This document shows positions 1-13,451 of a stretch of 64,000 nt of DNA, piece after piece (the first letter of the stretch is position 1; each line of letters starts with the position of its first letter). The translations under genes and the position numbers were made by a program. The DNA is from Sclerotiophoma versabilis (lineage: Eukaryota > Ascomycota > Dothideomycetes > Pleosporales > Didymellaceae): the NCBI GenBank assembly GCA_012274445.1, contig JAAROD010000049.1:310001-374000 (forward strand), written 5' to 3'. The notes under the pieces are model-generated. The model ran no database searches, was not told the DNA's origin, and saw nothing but the letters and a program-made list of their open reading frames with translations.

Positions 1-1960
1 TTTCTTAGATTTATTAACTTTAACTAATACTTTATTAAGAACTACTCTATAAAGGCCTTACTACTTATAAGACTTATATAGAAGAATATACCCTTTAAGT
101 AGGAATAAGTATAAGAGAATACTTTCTAATTACTTAAGCAAGCATATATAGAGCCTCCTATACTAATTATATTTAGAAGTAGTAAACCTACATACCTTAA
201 AATAGATATCTTAGATTTAGTATTAAGAGTATGCATTACTTAAGAATAAGACAGTTAATAGCACCTAATTACCTACTACTTAAGAAAGTTTATAGTACTA
301 GAGAAACACTATAATATATATAATAAAGAGCTTATAGCTATTATTAATATACTATAGCACTAGAGAGTATATATAGAAAGCTGCTTAGAACTTACTATTT
401 ATATAGATTATAAGAACTTAGTATACTTTACTACTACTAAGATTCTAAACTAATAATAAGTACGCTAGTTAGAAATACTTAGTTGGTATAAGTTTAAGAT
501 CCTGTACACGCTAGGAAAGAAAAACAGTAGAGTAGACATGCTTAGCTAATACTACAACCTTACAGGTAAAAAAATAATTAATAAGTTTACTATTCTTAGA
601 GTTAATAAGAATAGAATATTAGAACTATCTTAGCAGCTTAATTTAGTAATATAAGTTTAGTAGGAATAATATATTCTAGAGTAAGTACTAGAGAAACTTT
701 AGAAAGAAGTTATCTTAAGATATTATAATAATATACTATATAGACACTCTAGTATTACTTATACTATAGAACTTATTAAGTAATACTATAAGTTTTCTAA
801 TATAAAGAATAAGGTTACTAAGTTTATTAGAAACTATGTGCAGTGTTAATAGAATAAGTATAGTATACATGCTAAGTATAGAGAAGTATAAGTAATAGAG
901 CTACTAATAGTACTATAGATAAATATTATAATAGATTTTATTATATAGCTGCTACTCTCTAAGAACTCTATTGTAGAATATACCTATAACTTAATCTTTA
1001 TTATAGTAGACTAATTTACTAAGTATACTAAAATAATACTATTTAGATATAGCTACACTGCGTAGTAGCTAGCTATAGTATTTATTAATTAGATTATTTA
1101 CTACTATAGAATACCTAAATTAATTATTAGTAATAGAGATATACTTTTTATATTAAAATATTAGACTATAATACTTACTATATTAGGAACTAAGAAAAAG
1201 CTATCTACAGCCTACTATTTATAGATAGATAGATAGATAGAAAGAATAAATTAGACTATAGAAATATACCTTTAAATCTATAGTAACTAGAAATAAGATA
1301 ACTAGGTTTTACTATTACCTATAGTATAAATTATATATAATAATAAGTTATTAGAAGTAATAGGTACAACACTATTCTTTATAAACTATAGAAGATACCT
1401 AAATCTCTTTACTTAATTTCTTAATTACCCTATTTAGACAGAATTAGTAATAGCTTTAGTAGTTAGACTAAAGGAAGTATACTAGAAATTACTTAAAAAC
1501 ATTATATAAGCTTAGGAACAAGCTATTTTATATATTAATTAGAAATATAAAATAGCACCTTAACTAAAGAAGAGGAATAAAGTCTATTTTCTTATAAAAA
1601 ATCTTAGAATATAAAAAGTAATAAAAAAACTAGATAAGGTTAAGGTTAGACTATTTTTTATTTCTAAGTAAATTAGCCTAGTTAACTACTAACTTAAGCT
1701 ACCTAAGAATATAAAGATCTATCTAGTATTCTATATCTTACTATTAGAACCTACTAACCTAAGAATACTAATCTAGAAAGACTTCTACTACTAAGCTAAC
1801 GGCAATAATAAGTAGAAAGTTAAAAAAATAATAATATATTAAAGAACTAAGAAGAGTATTTAATATCTAGTTAAGTAGTTAGGTTACCTAGAATTAGAAA
1901 ATATATAGAAACCTCTAACGCACTTTATAAACTACTACTAATTAGTATAGAAGTACTATA
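1..1960 (+). mobile_element. Ty3/gypsy retrotransposon relic (RT end, RNase H, integrase, chromodomain)
   Basis: Read on the plus strand with stops ignored, the sequence follows a chromovirus-type gypsy polyprotein. The order is: end of reverse transcriptase (FLRFINF, about 3-25); RNase H (YNKELIAI near 320; TIYIDYKNLVYFTTTK near 395-440; the GKKN-R-D-LS end near 510-550); integrase zinc-binding region with HSSITYTIELI near 740; integrase core (FIIVD-FTKYTKI near 1000; KLSTAYY near 1200); and a chromodomain ending YLVK-LGYLE near 1865-1895. Many Trp, Gln and Arg codons have become stops, as RIP would cause. The 5' part (gag, protease, most of RT) lies outside the window. No intact LTR was identified. 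Confidence 0.88.
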
Positions 1961-2643
1961 GTTTATAATAGACTTCTTAATAAGCCTAAGAGTAGCCTAG
2001 GTTATAGGTAAGGTATATATACCTATTAATACTGCTAGATAATCTATCTTCTTAGTAAGATCTAGTTTACCTAATTTAGCTATCTTATTTACTATATACA
2101 GCGCCTTTTGCTGCGTATAATTCTTAGCTTATTTTAGAATCTTTTTATTTTATAATAACTGCGTAATAACAGTTACTAATAAAGTCTTATCTTCTTCTAC
2201 CTTCTTTTTATACTCTTTATAAGTATAGTCTAGTAACTTCTATAATATATTAATATAAGGCTTTCTAGCCTTTATATACTTAGTATACTTTAGATACTTT
2301 ATAGTATTTAGTATAATATAGTACTTATAGCCTTTAAAGAAATAATAGTTATATAGGACTTTAGTAGAAGTATTAGCTTAATAAATTTCTAGACTAAGTT
2401 AAAGGTTGCAGGTATAAGAAGATATCTTAATATACTAGTTACTAGATATAGAGATAAGCTTAGTTTTATATAAGCCTAGATTCTAGTTTTATAGTTTAAG
2501 AATAAACCTAAAGAAGAGAGAGGATAGTATTATAATTCTGTGCAGATAAAGCAGCATAGTAATTAAGTAGCTAACTATAGCTCTTACCTATAAACTAGAA
2601 ATAGAGTTAGAAAGAATTTCTCTTTATATAGTTATATAATATA

Positions 2644-2759
2644 CTTATTAATAAGTATAATATACGTAACTTACTTATTAATAAGTATTATATATTATTA
2701 CTTATTAATAAGTAATACTATATATTTTATTAGACTAACTCTAGTTACTTATTAATAAG
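2644..2759. repeat. Four copies of a 12-bp palindrome
   Basis: The perfect palindrome CTTATTAATAAG occurs at 2644, 2674, 2701 and 2748. It lies just upstream of the direct repeat at 2792 that recurs at 12234. The function is unknown. It may be part of an LTR or subterminal region of a degraded element. Confidence 0.7.
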
Positions 2760-2791
2760 CATTATCTTCTAGTAAGTATATAGTTAATAGG

Positions 2792-2852
2792 AATATAACT
2801 CTTATAGTTTATATTTAACCTTATTAATTAAGTTTATCTTTAGAATCTTAAC
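2792..2852 (+). repeat. Left copy of a 61-bp dispersed direct repeat
   Basis: These 61 bp recur at 12234-12294 with one difference by eye (60/61). Similarity resumes downstream: about 2950-3015 resembles about 12318-12380, both including TGTTTATACCTAA and TAGTCTTTAACTAAAGTATA. The right copy lacks roughly 65 bp between the two matched blocks. The pair may be the LTRs of one element about 9.5 kb long or two independent copies of a repeat. Confidence 0.75.
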
Positions 2853-5800
2853 CTAACTCTTAAGCTAGATAGTCTACTCTATACTACTTATTATTAACCT
2901 CTATTATTATAGTGTTTTACTAGGTAATAACCTAACCTAATCTACTGCGCGCTGTTTATACCTAAGAACTAACAGAATTAGTGCTTATAGTCTTTAACTA
3001 AAGTATAAGTTTAATATACACTTCTAAGACTTAACCTTAGCCTACTAGCTAGCCTTATTATACCTCTAGCTATTAGGCTAAATATTAGTTATAGGCTTAT
3101 AAGATAGAAGAATAGCACTAGAATAGAGGTATAGCTTCTTAGTAAAAGGCTTAAAATTACTATTAGAGTAATAAGTATTGCGCTATAATAACCTAAAAGG
3201 GGCTAGACTAGAGCAGGATAACCTACCTTACTAACTTCTTAGCTAGAGAATAATAAACCTTAGTAAGTTAGGTAGTACTAAGCTTTTTCTTATTATTAGT
3301 AGTAAAGTTAGATATAAAATTATTAAGATAGTTCTAAATAGTATTAAGGTGCTTATAATAGTAAGTAGGGAGCTAGAATATATTAGAAGGTACTAATATA
3401 GCCTATAATAGCCTAAAGTAACCTAACTTACTATAAAGTAGTTAGAGTTAGTAAGAAAGTATCTTTAGTATCTTATTACCTAAATATTATCTCTAGAGCT
3501 TACTATAAAAAGCTAGGCCTTAAATAGGTTCTTATTCTTCTTAGTAATATCTAGAAAATAGCAGCCTACCTTACTAGCTATTCTATACTGCCTACTACTA
3601 AAAAAGGTAATATAATAAATATATATATAGTAGAAGTACCTATAGTAGTTATATATATAGTTAGAAACGTTAGTAAAGTTTATAATAAATAAGAGTAGTA
3701 TAGATAGAGATAAGACTAGCTATAATAGTCTATTATAGCGTAAAATAGCTTACTATAGCCTAGTTAGTGCTAAAACTATCTAAAAGAAGCTTTTTAGACT
3801 CTAATATGCCTATATAGCCTAATATACACTATAATAGTATATAATAGCCTAAATATAAGCCTATTAGGAATTAGAAAGAAAACTTAAAATCTTAAAAAAC
3901 TTACTAGAAGAAGAAGTAGAGTATAGAAGTAGTAGAGTATAGAAGTAGTAGACTAGAATAGTAGAGAGGAACCCTTTATATACTACCTTGCCTCTAGCCT
4001 ATACTACTACTATACGCAGACTGCTATAGTAAAAGTAAAGGTAAAGGTAGGCATAACTCTACTAGTAAAAGAGAATATTTAGGCTCTAAGCTAGCTAGTA
4101 TAAGGTAGATAAGATAGAGCTATAATACTATAGGTTATTCTATTATAGGCTATAGAGCTTCTGTACTAGTTAGTAGAGAGCTGTCTACTATTACCTAGAA
4201 TGTTTAACTATAGAAGAGAGATAATATTAGGCTCTTTAGGCTTTCTAGCCTAAAAGAACTAGAAGGTTCTCTAGGTAGAGTAACCTCTCTATATATATAG
4301 TCTCTTTCTACCTATTTACTAGTCTCTAGTAAATAGTCTATAGTCTACTAATTAACTCTATAGCTGTCTATATTATTCTATTCTATATTATAATCTTCTT
4401 CTTTAGTGCCTCTAGCCTTAGGGCCTAATACTTAGACTTATATTCTTTCTATCTAAAGTTAGCTAAATAGTTAAAAAGAGCCTAGAAAAGCTATATAAAA
4501 AGCTTAATTAGAAGCTATCTAAGCTATTAGAAAAAGAGTAGCTACCTTCTAGCTATAACTTAAGCTTAAATAATAAGTTATAAGTAACTTAAGAGGTATA
4601 AGAAGCTTAAGAAGCTTATAGTAAGTAGCTAAATAGATAGAAGAAGCTTAAATTAAAAGTAAAATAAGAAAGTACTTATAGCTATAGTAATAGACTTAGA
4701 AATAGTTAAAATTAGTAGAAGAGGCTAATTATATAATAATTAGCTCTAGTAAAAGTAAAGTAAACTACTTACTTTATACTTAAACTACTTATTTATATAA
4801 AATATTATATAAAACCTCTAACTATAATAAACTAAGTAATAAAGATATATAAAATTAATTAGTAGGTATATAGTTAAGCTATATATTTTAAGTTAAGTAT
4901 CTAGTAATATATAGAGCTACTTAATATAATAAGATTGAAATAGAAGTCTAAACTAATATAAAAAGCTTTATACTAACTAAGTAAGCTTCTTTAATACTAA
5001 TTAAAAGCTTAAAACTATTTCTTATATAGAAAGTAAAATAGCTACTACTAAATAAAATAATAAGCTATATAGTAGTTTATTAGATGCTTTTTTATTTATA
5101 AAAGAATATTTAGAGAGTATATTATATAAATAAGCTACTAGCTTACTACTAAGCTAAGTAAGTTATTAGTATATTAAGGCTAGGTATTACCTAAGGTCTA
5201 AGCCTATATACCTAAGCTTATAGCTAACTCTTAAGAAGCTTAGTAGTTAAGCTAACTATAGTTAAGTAGACTTACTACTATCTATAAGCTTAATTATAGA
5301 GTTATATAACTAGTAATATTTTCTTTATATAAAATAGTTACTATATCTAAGAAAATAAACACTAATTAATTATTTAATTACTTAAGTATTATACTATAAG
5401 CTTATTAATAGCTTTCTATTTAAGTAAACCTATAAATAAGCTTATCTACTAAGTACTAGCTTAGAGGTAGTACTTAGAGAGAACCTTAATTACTAAAAGG
5501 CTAGTCTAGTAGTAAAAGAGCCTCTAAGATAGATACTACGCGTATAGTAAGCTTAGCTAGTAAGCTACTAGAAATCTATACAGAATAATACTAAGATATA
5601 GGTTTACTATCCTCTAACTAAATATTTAAACTAGATTAGTTAAGTATAAATAGAGAAGCTTCTAATAAAGAAGATCTAACTAGTAGCTTATTAAAAGTAT
5701 ACTTAACTATTAAAGAAAAGAGTAAGTTAGTAGATATTAAGAATTCTAAAGATCTACTAAGACCTATATTACTAATTATTCTAATACCTTCTTAAAGAAT

Positions 5801-6187
5801 AATATAAGTAAATGTAGTATATAGAAAATATATATATTAGTAAAAAACCTAGAGCCTACTAATAAGGTAGAGCTATAAGATACTAGACTATAAGTATAAT
5901 AAGCTTACTAATAATAATAAAGTAGGCTAGTACTCTATAATAAGCTTAATATAGTAATATAAGTACTTATAGCTAATTTAACCTCTATTTAATTATATAA
6001 ATAAATATAGAAGTTAAGAAAGAAAGCTTATTACTATATATATAGTTATTGTTACCTCTACTTTATTTAAAAAAAGAAGTAAGTTACCTAAACAGAGCCT
6101 CTAGTATACTATAATAAGCTCTCTTTACTAGTAAAAAAGTAGAAGATTCTTATCTACTACCTATTAGGCGCTTTTTTCTATTAGGCT

Positions 6188-6238
6188 TAATATAATCTAC
6201 TATTAAGTTAGCTACTCTATTAAGTTAGCTACTTAATA
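6188..6238 (+). repeat. Left terminal inverted repeat of the Fot1/pogo element
   Basis: These 51 bp match the reverse complement of 7985-8035 at 49 of 51 positions by eye. The outer end is TA. The repeat contains a 14-bp motif (ATTAAGTTAGCTAC) twice in tandem, typical of subterminal transposase-binding repeats in pogo-like elements. Confidence 0.9.
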
Positions 6239-7984
6239 CTAAGGCCTATTAAACTTCTTAACTACCTATAATATAACTATAACTAGATATACAATTACTT
6301 TTCTATAAAGAGAAAGTAATTCTTACTATCTAATTACTTAAATCTAATATATTACTAAGTTTTAAGTATATTACTTTAGTGTATAGAGTGTTCTAGAGTA
6401 CCTTAATAAACTAATATATTAGAATATATTCCTAATATAATACCTACTTTAACTAATTAAATCTTACTAAGAGTAAAGAGAATAGTCTTATTATATATAT
6501 AAGAGACCTATTTCTATATAGATTTACCTCTTCTTATACTAAAGTATATAGTATAGCTAATTAATTATTAGCTATATACGCTAGCACCTATATTAGTATT
6601 AACTAAGTAGAATACTTTATCTTATATTAACTATAAATTAAATCTTAGCTATTATAACCTAGAGACTACTATAGAGTCCTATATAGTAACTCTATAATTA
6701 TTAAGCTATAGTTTAAGCTAGTAGCTAGTATAAAAGCTTAGTATAGTATTCTTAATAAAGATGCCTATAACTTTAATAAGACTAGGTTCTAGATAGGTAT
6801 AGAGAGGTCTATTAAGGTAGTTACTATAGTAGAGATTTATCTTAACTCTATTAGATACTAACCTAGTAATTATAAGTAGGTTACTCTAATTACTACTATT
6901 AGTATAGGTAGCTAGCTTATTCTATCTTTCTTTATCTTTAAAGGAAAGTACTATAACTAAGCTTAGTATTATAATAATCCTAAGAACTAGAGAATTACTA
7001 TATCTAATAATAGCTAGACTACTAATTAAGTAGAGATTACCTAGCTTTAGCACTTTATTAAGCATACTACTTAGTATATAGTTAGTAGTTACTAGCTACT
7101 TATTCTTAATAGCTATAAGTTCTATAACTTAATTAGATTCTAGAATATCTATAAGAAGAATAATATTATTACTTTCTATATACCTGCGTATACCTTTTAT
7201 ATTCTATAACCTCTAGATATTAAATACTTTTCTCTTCTAAAGTATATATATAAGAAGAAAGTAGAAGCTCTAGTAAATAGCTATATTAACTATATTAATA
7301 AGCTAGTATTTCTAGCAGTATTTCTAGTAGTATACTAAGGTGTTTTCTCATTAGATAATATTAAAGCTAGATTTAGAGCTACTAGTTTAGTGCCTCTAGA
7401 CCTAGGAGCAGTGCTATTAAAGCTAGAGATTAAGCCTTAAATACTGTTACTACTACTGCCTACTACCCCCTAGAACTCTAGAACCTCTAGTAATACTCTT
7501 AAATTATAGGCCTATTCTATACTAATTAAGAACTATATTTAAACCTATACTAGGTTCTCTCTAATAGTGCTTATAACTATAGTATAGTAGATATAGAAAG
7601 ATGTAGAAATACTAGTATATACTAGAACTATTTTAGCTAGTAAGATTATTAAGCTTTAAGCTACTAATACTACTATAGCTAAGTATAAAAGCTAAAAAAG
7701 AAAGTATATACAGAAAGAGAGGACTCTTATATAGAAAAAAGTAGAGAATATAGTAGCTTAGAAAGATATAGTAGTACTAGTAGAGAAGGTAAGGTATAAG
7801 AAAAGGTGTATAGCTAGTAGTAGTAGCTAGAGTATTCTCTACTATAGTATATATAGTAAGCTAAGGTATAATAAAAGAACCTATATAAAAGGTATAGCTA
7901 TATTAGGTAATTAATTCTATCTACTTTTTATTAAAATTAGTTATAGTAGTGTTAAGATATTAGAGGTAGAGTAATAGAGGGGTG

Positions 7985-8035
7985 TATTAAGTAGCTAACT
8001 TAATAAGGTAGCTAACTTAATAGTAGATTATATTA
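7985..8035 (-). repeat. Right terminal inverted repeat of the Fot1/pogo element
   Basis: This is the inverted partner of 6188-6238 with two mismatches, ending in TA. Directly beyond it the copia reverse transcriptase frame begins. Confidence 0.9.
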
Positions 8036-9560
8036 TAAGAAAGAAATAGTAATACTTATAGAAAAGAAGATATAGGTAGAAGTAAACTAATTAAGTACTT
8101 TAATAAGGCCTCTACTACTTAAATAGGTTTTTACTTATAAACTAAACTAAAATAAATACTTTATTAAGTATAAGGCTTAGATCTATATATATAGAGACCT
8201 TTAGGCTAAAGATTTAATTATCTTAACCTATACTATAAAACTTACTTCTAAATTATTTTAGACTATAGTAGTAATTATAGCCTAATTTAACCTAAAGCTT
8301 TATTAGTATAATATAGCTAGTATATTTCTTAATATAAGCTACTAGAACTAATCTTAGGTACTTTATAAATTACTAAATAGATTTAAGAAACCTAACTAGG
8401 TTATTCTACTATTATAAGCTCTATATAAACTATATAATCTATTAGTTCTATAGTATAAAGAGCTTTCTAGTATAATTTAGATACTTAGTCTTATAGTATT
8501 AAAAGAAGAACCTTAACTCTTCTATAATACTAAGTAGAAAATAGTACTACTTTTTTATATTAAAACTATACTTCTTACCTACTATAATACTAAATAAGTA
8601 GGTACTAAATAGCTAATAAGCTTATTAATAAGTAAATATTAAATTAAAGATTATAAAGTAGCTAAATAGTTTCTAGGTATTTAAATTATTAGAGACTAAG
8701 AGGCCTATACTATAACTTCTATATATAATACCTATATTAAGAAGCTTACTACTAAATTTAATATTATAGAGAATAGGTTCTTTTTAAGTATTTTATTTAT
8801 AGTAGAAGAGTAGCTTAAATATAATAGAGAAGCTTTAAAGTAAGAAATTAAAGTGTTTTATAAGTATATTAGATCTATACTCTATATAGTAACTATAATC
8901 TAACTAGATATAGTATTTACTACTTCTTAACTATTCTATTACTTAATAAATCTAGAAGTAGCTTACTTTAAAGTAGCTACTTAGGTTATTACTTATTTAT
9001 ATTAAATAAAGTAACTAGGTATAAGGTATAGTACTTATAAAGATAGTTAACTACTTATATATAGTAATGTAATATTTACTAATAATTATAAGATAAAATA
9101 ATTATCTTAAGGCTATATTATATAGCTCTTTAGTAGTCTAATTATCTAAAAAGCTATATATTAATTAATAGTAATAACTTCTACTACTAAAGCTTAATTA
9201 CTTACTTTAGAGTATATAGCTAAGAAGTTAGCAGCTCTAAAATAATTTCTAGGAGAACTTTAGCTAGACTTAGACGTACTATAGAAGATTTTCTATAATA
9301 ACTAATAAACTATCTAAGTAGTAGTTAAAAAAGCTAAGTAGCTTACTACCTAGCTATGCTATATAGATATTTAAAATATATAGTTAAAATAAGAATATAC
9401 TAAAAGAAATCTTTAAGTAATCTACCTTAAAACTAGTAAAATACTAGCTAATAGGCTAATAAAAGTACTTTCTAGATAGGCTTATAAGTACTTTCTATTA
9501 TATTTAAATTTATATAGTATTAGTTAAAAGAAAGAAGAATTAGTTATAGAAAAAGAGTAT
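8036..9560 (+). mobile_element. Ty1/copia retrotransposon relic (reverse transcriptase and RNase H)
   Basis: Ignoring stops, the plus strand reads the start of the copia RT domain (VFTYKLN then IKYKA-IYIYRDL, about 8128-8200), the ALYKLYNL-YKEL block (about 8425-8470), an F-Y-I-K-T-I-L-L stretch where the catalytic YVDD motif should be (about 8545), and the RNase H end with ITSTTKA-LLTLEYIAKKL (about 9175-9235) and the CYIDI block (about 9358). All upstream coding domains (gag, protease, integrase) are cut off by the Fot1 element at 8035. Whether the sequence left of 6188 is the other half of the same copia element could not be decided from the damaged sequence. Confidence 0.85.
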
Positions 9561-10241
9561 ATTAATAGAAAAAGAAAAGGTCTAGAATTAGTAGAGAGAA
9601 TATTACTCTCTCTTAATAGGTATAAGCCTTCTTAAACTACTACTAGCAGCTCTTTTAAGTATATAACTAGTAGCTAAGAAGCTTATAAATATAAATTAGC
9701 TATAAATAAAAAAACTAACCTTTTCTTTATAGGTTTTAGTAGCTTAAAGAACTTACTTATAAAGAGTACTTAAAATAGGTACCTCTTTATAAGTAGGCTC
9801 TTTAGATAGAAGTATATAGGTTAGTAGCCTACTATATACTTATTAGCTACTATTATATATAGAAATAGAGTTACTTACTAAAGTTATTACTCTACTAGAA
9901 GTAATAAGCTTCTTTACTAGTACTATTCTAAGTAGCTTAAAAGTAGGTAGCCTATAAGCTATTAGTCTACTATTTAAATACTCTATTTAAAAGAAAACCT
10001 ATAGAAAATAGTAAAAGTACCTAAAGGTATAATACTAGTAGTACTAACTATAGTAGCTAGTAGTAGTATTATCTATATATAGTATAACTAAGCTACTTAC
10101 TAGTAGTATATTTAAATAGTATATAAAGAGAATTACTCTATATATACCTAGTATAGAAGTACCTAGAATAGAAATAGAGAGTATAGAAGTAAGTAGTAGT
10201 AGTAGTAGTAGAAGTAGTAGTAGTAGTATAGCAGTATAGGC

Positions 10242-10434
<193 letters not shown>

Positions 10435-10684
10435 ATAGCTAAAGAAGTAGCTAAAGCTATAACTATAGGTATAGGTATAGTTATAGTTATAGTTATAAAT
10501 ATAGGTATAGGTATAAATAAGCTAGTAGTACTATAGTAAGTAGTATAAGTATAGAAGATAGTAGTAGTATATATAAAGTACCTAGCTTTATATTCTCTTT
10601 ATATAAAAGTTAGTAAAACTTAAAAAGAGCTAGAAAATAGTAATAGTAAAATTAATTAAATACTGTCTAATAAAAACTTTAGTT

Positions 10685-10710
10685 AAAAAAAAAAAAAAAA
10701 AAAAAAAAAA
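10685..10710 (+). repeat. Poly(A) tract of 26 bp
   Basis: An uninterrupted run of A from 10685 to 10710 inside the RIP block. It could be the tail of a degraded non-LTR retroelement or a simple slippage tract. No LINE coding sequence was recognised upstream. Confidence 0.8.
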
Positions 10711-12233
10711 CATACCTAACTAAAAAGAAGACTAGAAAGGTTAAAAAAAAGTAGTTAGAAAGTACTAGATATACTTAAAGAGTAACTAAGAGATATAGAA
10801 GATATATAAAAGCTAAATTAGTATACTTATAGCTATACTAATAAAAATAACTAGAAAATTAGAAAAATTAAGTAAATAGACAGCTTATATAGAGTACTAA
10901 CTAGTATAGTAAAAGTAATAGTAAGAAGCTCTACCTACTATAAGTATTCTAATATTACTAAGATTAGATAATAGAGTAGTATAGTAAAGTATTAAATACT
11001 TAATCTTACTATTATAAATAATACCTAGAGCTAATTAGAGTTACCTAGCCTAGGTACCTACCTATAGTAGCTATATAAGTATTTAAGTAGGCTACTAAGT
11101 ACTTAAAAAGAAAGTAAAAGTATAAATAAGTAAGTTATTATATAATAAAATACTTATAAAGTACCTACTAGTTAGGCTTAGGTTATATTAGAGCCTATCT
11201 TTACTTCTAGAGTATCTAGAATAAGAACTAAATACTTAAGAAAAGTTAAAAAAGCTTTTAAAAGATATACTCTTAAAGTAAGTCTTAGAATAAAGAAATA
11301 ACTACTTTATAAGTAGGTATATCTAGGTATAGATATTTAGAAGGTAGATTATATAATAAAGTATATAGATTACTACTATAGAGTTTTTTTACTTTTATAC
11401 TCTAATTAGGTTACTTTAGTACCTAACTACTAAGTAGGTCTCTAGAAGCCTATAAGCTTATAAAGTAAAATTATATAACTTCTAAATTCTCTTTATATAT
11501 AATTAATATTTTAGATATAGATTAGATAATACTAATTAAATACTATTAATTACCTAAGTATAGTTCTATAAACTTTATTATATATAATATTTTTCTTTAT
11601 TTATAAATATAATCTTTCTTTATATATATAGCTAGTATAGCTTATTAAGTAGTAAACTTAGCCTTATTTACCTCTCTTTCTTATTATTCTAAATAACTTA
11701 ACTTCTAATTAATTAATTTAAAGTTTAGAATTAGAACTTTAACTAGAATATACTTCTACCTACTAATATAATAATAGTTCTTATACTTCTTCTTTAATAA
11801 TAATATTTAGTACTCTAAGCTCTTCTTTATATAATATTAATAAGATACTATTATAAGTTATTTAATATAGTTAATATAGTTTCTAATAAAGTAATAATAT
11901 ATAGTACTTCTAGAAACTATAGAGTTAGTTTATAAGAATATAAAGATTAAAAGATAAAAATAGTATTATAAACCTTAAAAGGTAGTATAGTAGAAGATAA
12001 AAAAAGAAAGAATTAATAATACTTAGAGATAATCTAATAGTCTTTAAGAAGGTTAGTAATATAGAAACTAATAATATACTACTCTACCTATTCTAATCTC
12101 TTAGTAGAATACTATAATAGAATCTATTATATATATTCTAAGAAATTCTATAATATTCTATAATATACTAGGTTAGAATAATACTAGAATATTAGAACCT
12201 ATGTAGAATATTTATTAGTATATAGTAAGTAGA

Positions 12234-12294
12234 AATATAACTCTTATAGTTTATATTTAACCTTATTAGTTAAGTTTATCTTTAGAATCTTAAC
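12234..12294 (+). repeat. Right copy of the 61-bp dispersed direct repeat
   Basis: Matches 2792-2852 at 60 of 61 positions, in the same orientation and 9,442 bp away. Further similarity continues to about 12380. Confidence 0.75.
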
Positions 12295-13451
12295 TTACTT
12301 AATTCTCTATATACTGTTTATACCTAAAAAGTAATAGAACTAGTACTTATAGTCTTTAACTAAAGTATAATTTTAATAAGAAGGTATATACTAAAGAGGC
12401 TAAGTTCTTTTAATAATACTATAGATAGTATAGAAAGACTAGGTATAATACGCAAATATATAAGAATAAAGTAGAAAAGGTTTCTAAGTAATATTATAGG
12501 TTATTCTACTCTATATAGTGCTAAAGTAGGTTATTATAGGCTATAATAGAGCTAGTTTTAGTATAGTCTTAGTAAAAGCACGCTTCTTACCTATATATAC
12601 TGCTTACCTATAAGTAGGCTAGTAAATAGGTTTAGTCTCTACTTTTCTTATTAGGCTTCTAGCTACTTAACTAGAAGAGATAGCCTATAGGTATATATAA
12701 TTTAATAGAAGCGCATAGAGTAGTACTATAAAATAAGCTCTAAATTATTTAATTTAGTCTAGTATTAACTAAGTTTTAGAGAGTACCTAGTAAATTACTA
12801 GGTAGGAGTTAGGTACTAGTAATATTAGCGAATAGAAGTAATAATACCTCTTATAGCTTAGTAGTTATAAAAATCTTTTATATTATAGAATAGTAGGTTA
12901 TAGTAGGAGCTTTCTAGACTAACTAGAATTATAAAATTTAGTTAAGGTTTAATAAAGTATTTAAGGTTATAATAGGGACCTAGTAGTATAACCTAACCTC
13001 TACCTATTTACTAGCCTACCTATAAGGTATATTACTTACTTATTATTTCTCTCTATTGAATAAAAGTGCTGTGCTGTACTAGTAATAATTAATTTATAAA
13101 GGGAACTAGTAGACAGGGTTCGTAATACTGTTGCAAAAATGACGTCATTGATTGCGGACATTGCTGGTGACGCGAAAGGCACGCGTTTCGCTCGCACCAC
13201 ACCGATAACGGTCTGCTTCTGCAAACCTCTTATTACACAAAACGTTCCAAAAAATCTCACGAAGTCGGACGCACAGCGTCTTCAAGATTGCCAAACCACA
13301 TCAATCTAGTTATTCGTCATCAACGATCTAGCGAGTCTACGGCTTGAACTCCGCATACAGGTTCCGATACAAGCTGCAAAACTGTTTAGCTTGGAGCACA
13401 AATCGTGCTCAAGTGTTGCGTTTACTGAGTCAACGATATTTGTGCCTATCG

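Larger units (their letters stand above)
6188..8035 (+). mobile_element. Fot1/pogo (Tc1-mariner superfamily) DNA transposon, RIP-inactivated
   Basis: An element of about 1.85 kb is bounded by 51-bp inverted repeats with TA at both outer ends, as expected for TA-target insertion. Between them the plus strand reads as a Fot1/pogo transposase with many internal stops: a helix-turn-helix/CENP-B-like half, then a DDE catalytic domain. Landmarks are YNFNKTRF (about 6766-6790), FKGKYYN (about 6940), HFIKHTT (about 7050), LLILNSYKF (about 7098), LQPLD (about 7207) and FRATSLVPLD (about 7373-7400). The first two catalytic Asp positions read as Asn and the third Asp is retained, with 35 residues between the second and third as in DD35D elements. 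The size is normal for a full-length Fot1-type copy. It cannot encode an active transposase. Confidence 0.9.

Noticed and set aside
4700..6187. gag/protease/integrase of the copia element left of the Fot1 insertion
   Set aside because: I tried to read a zinc knuckle and integrase motifs near 6030-6080, but too many codons are altered to claim homology by eye.
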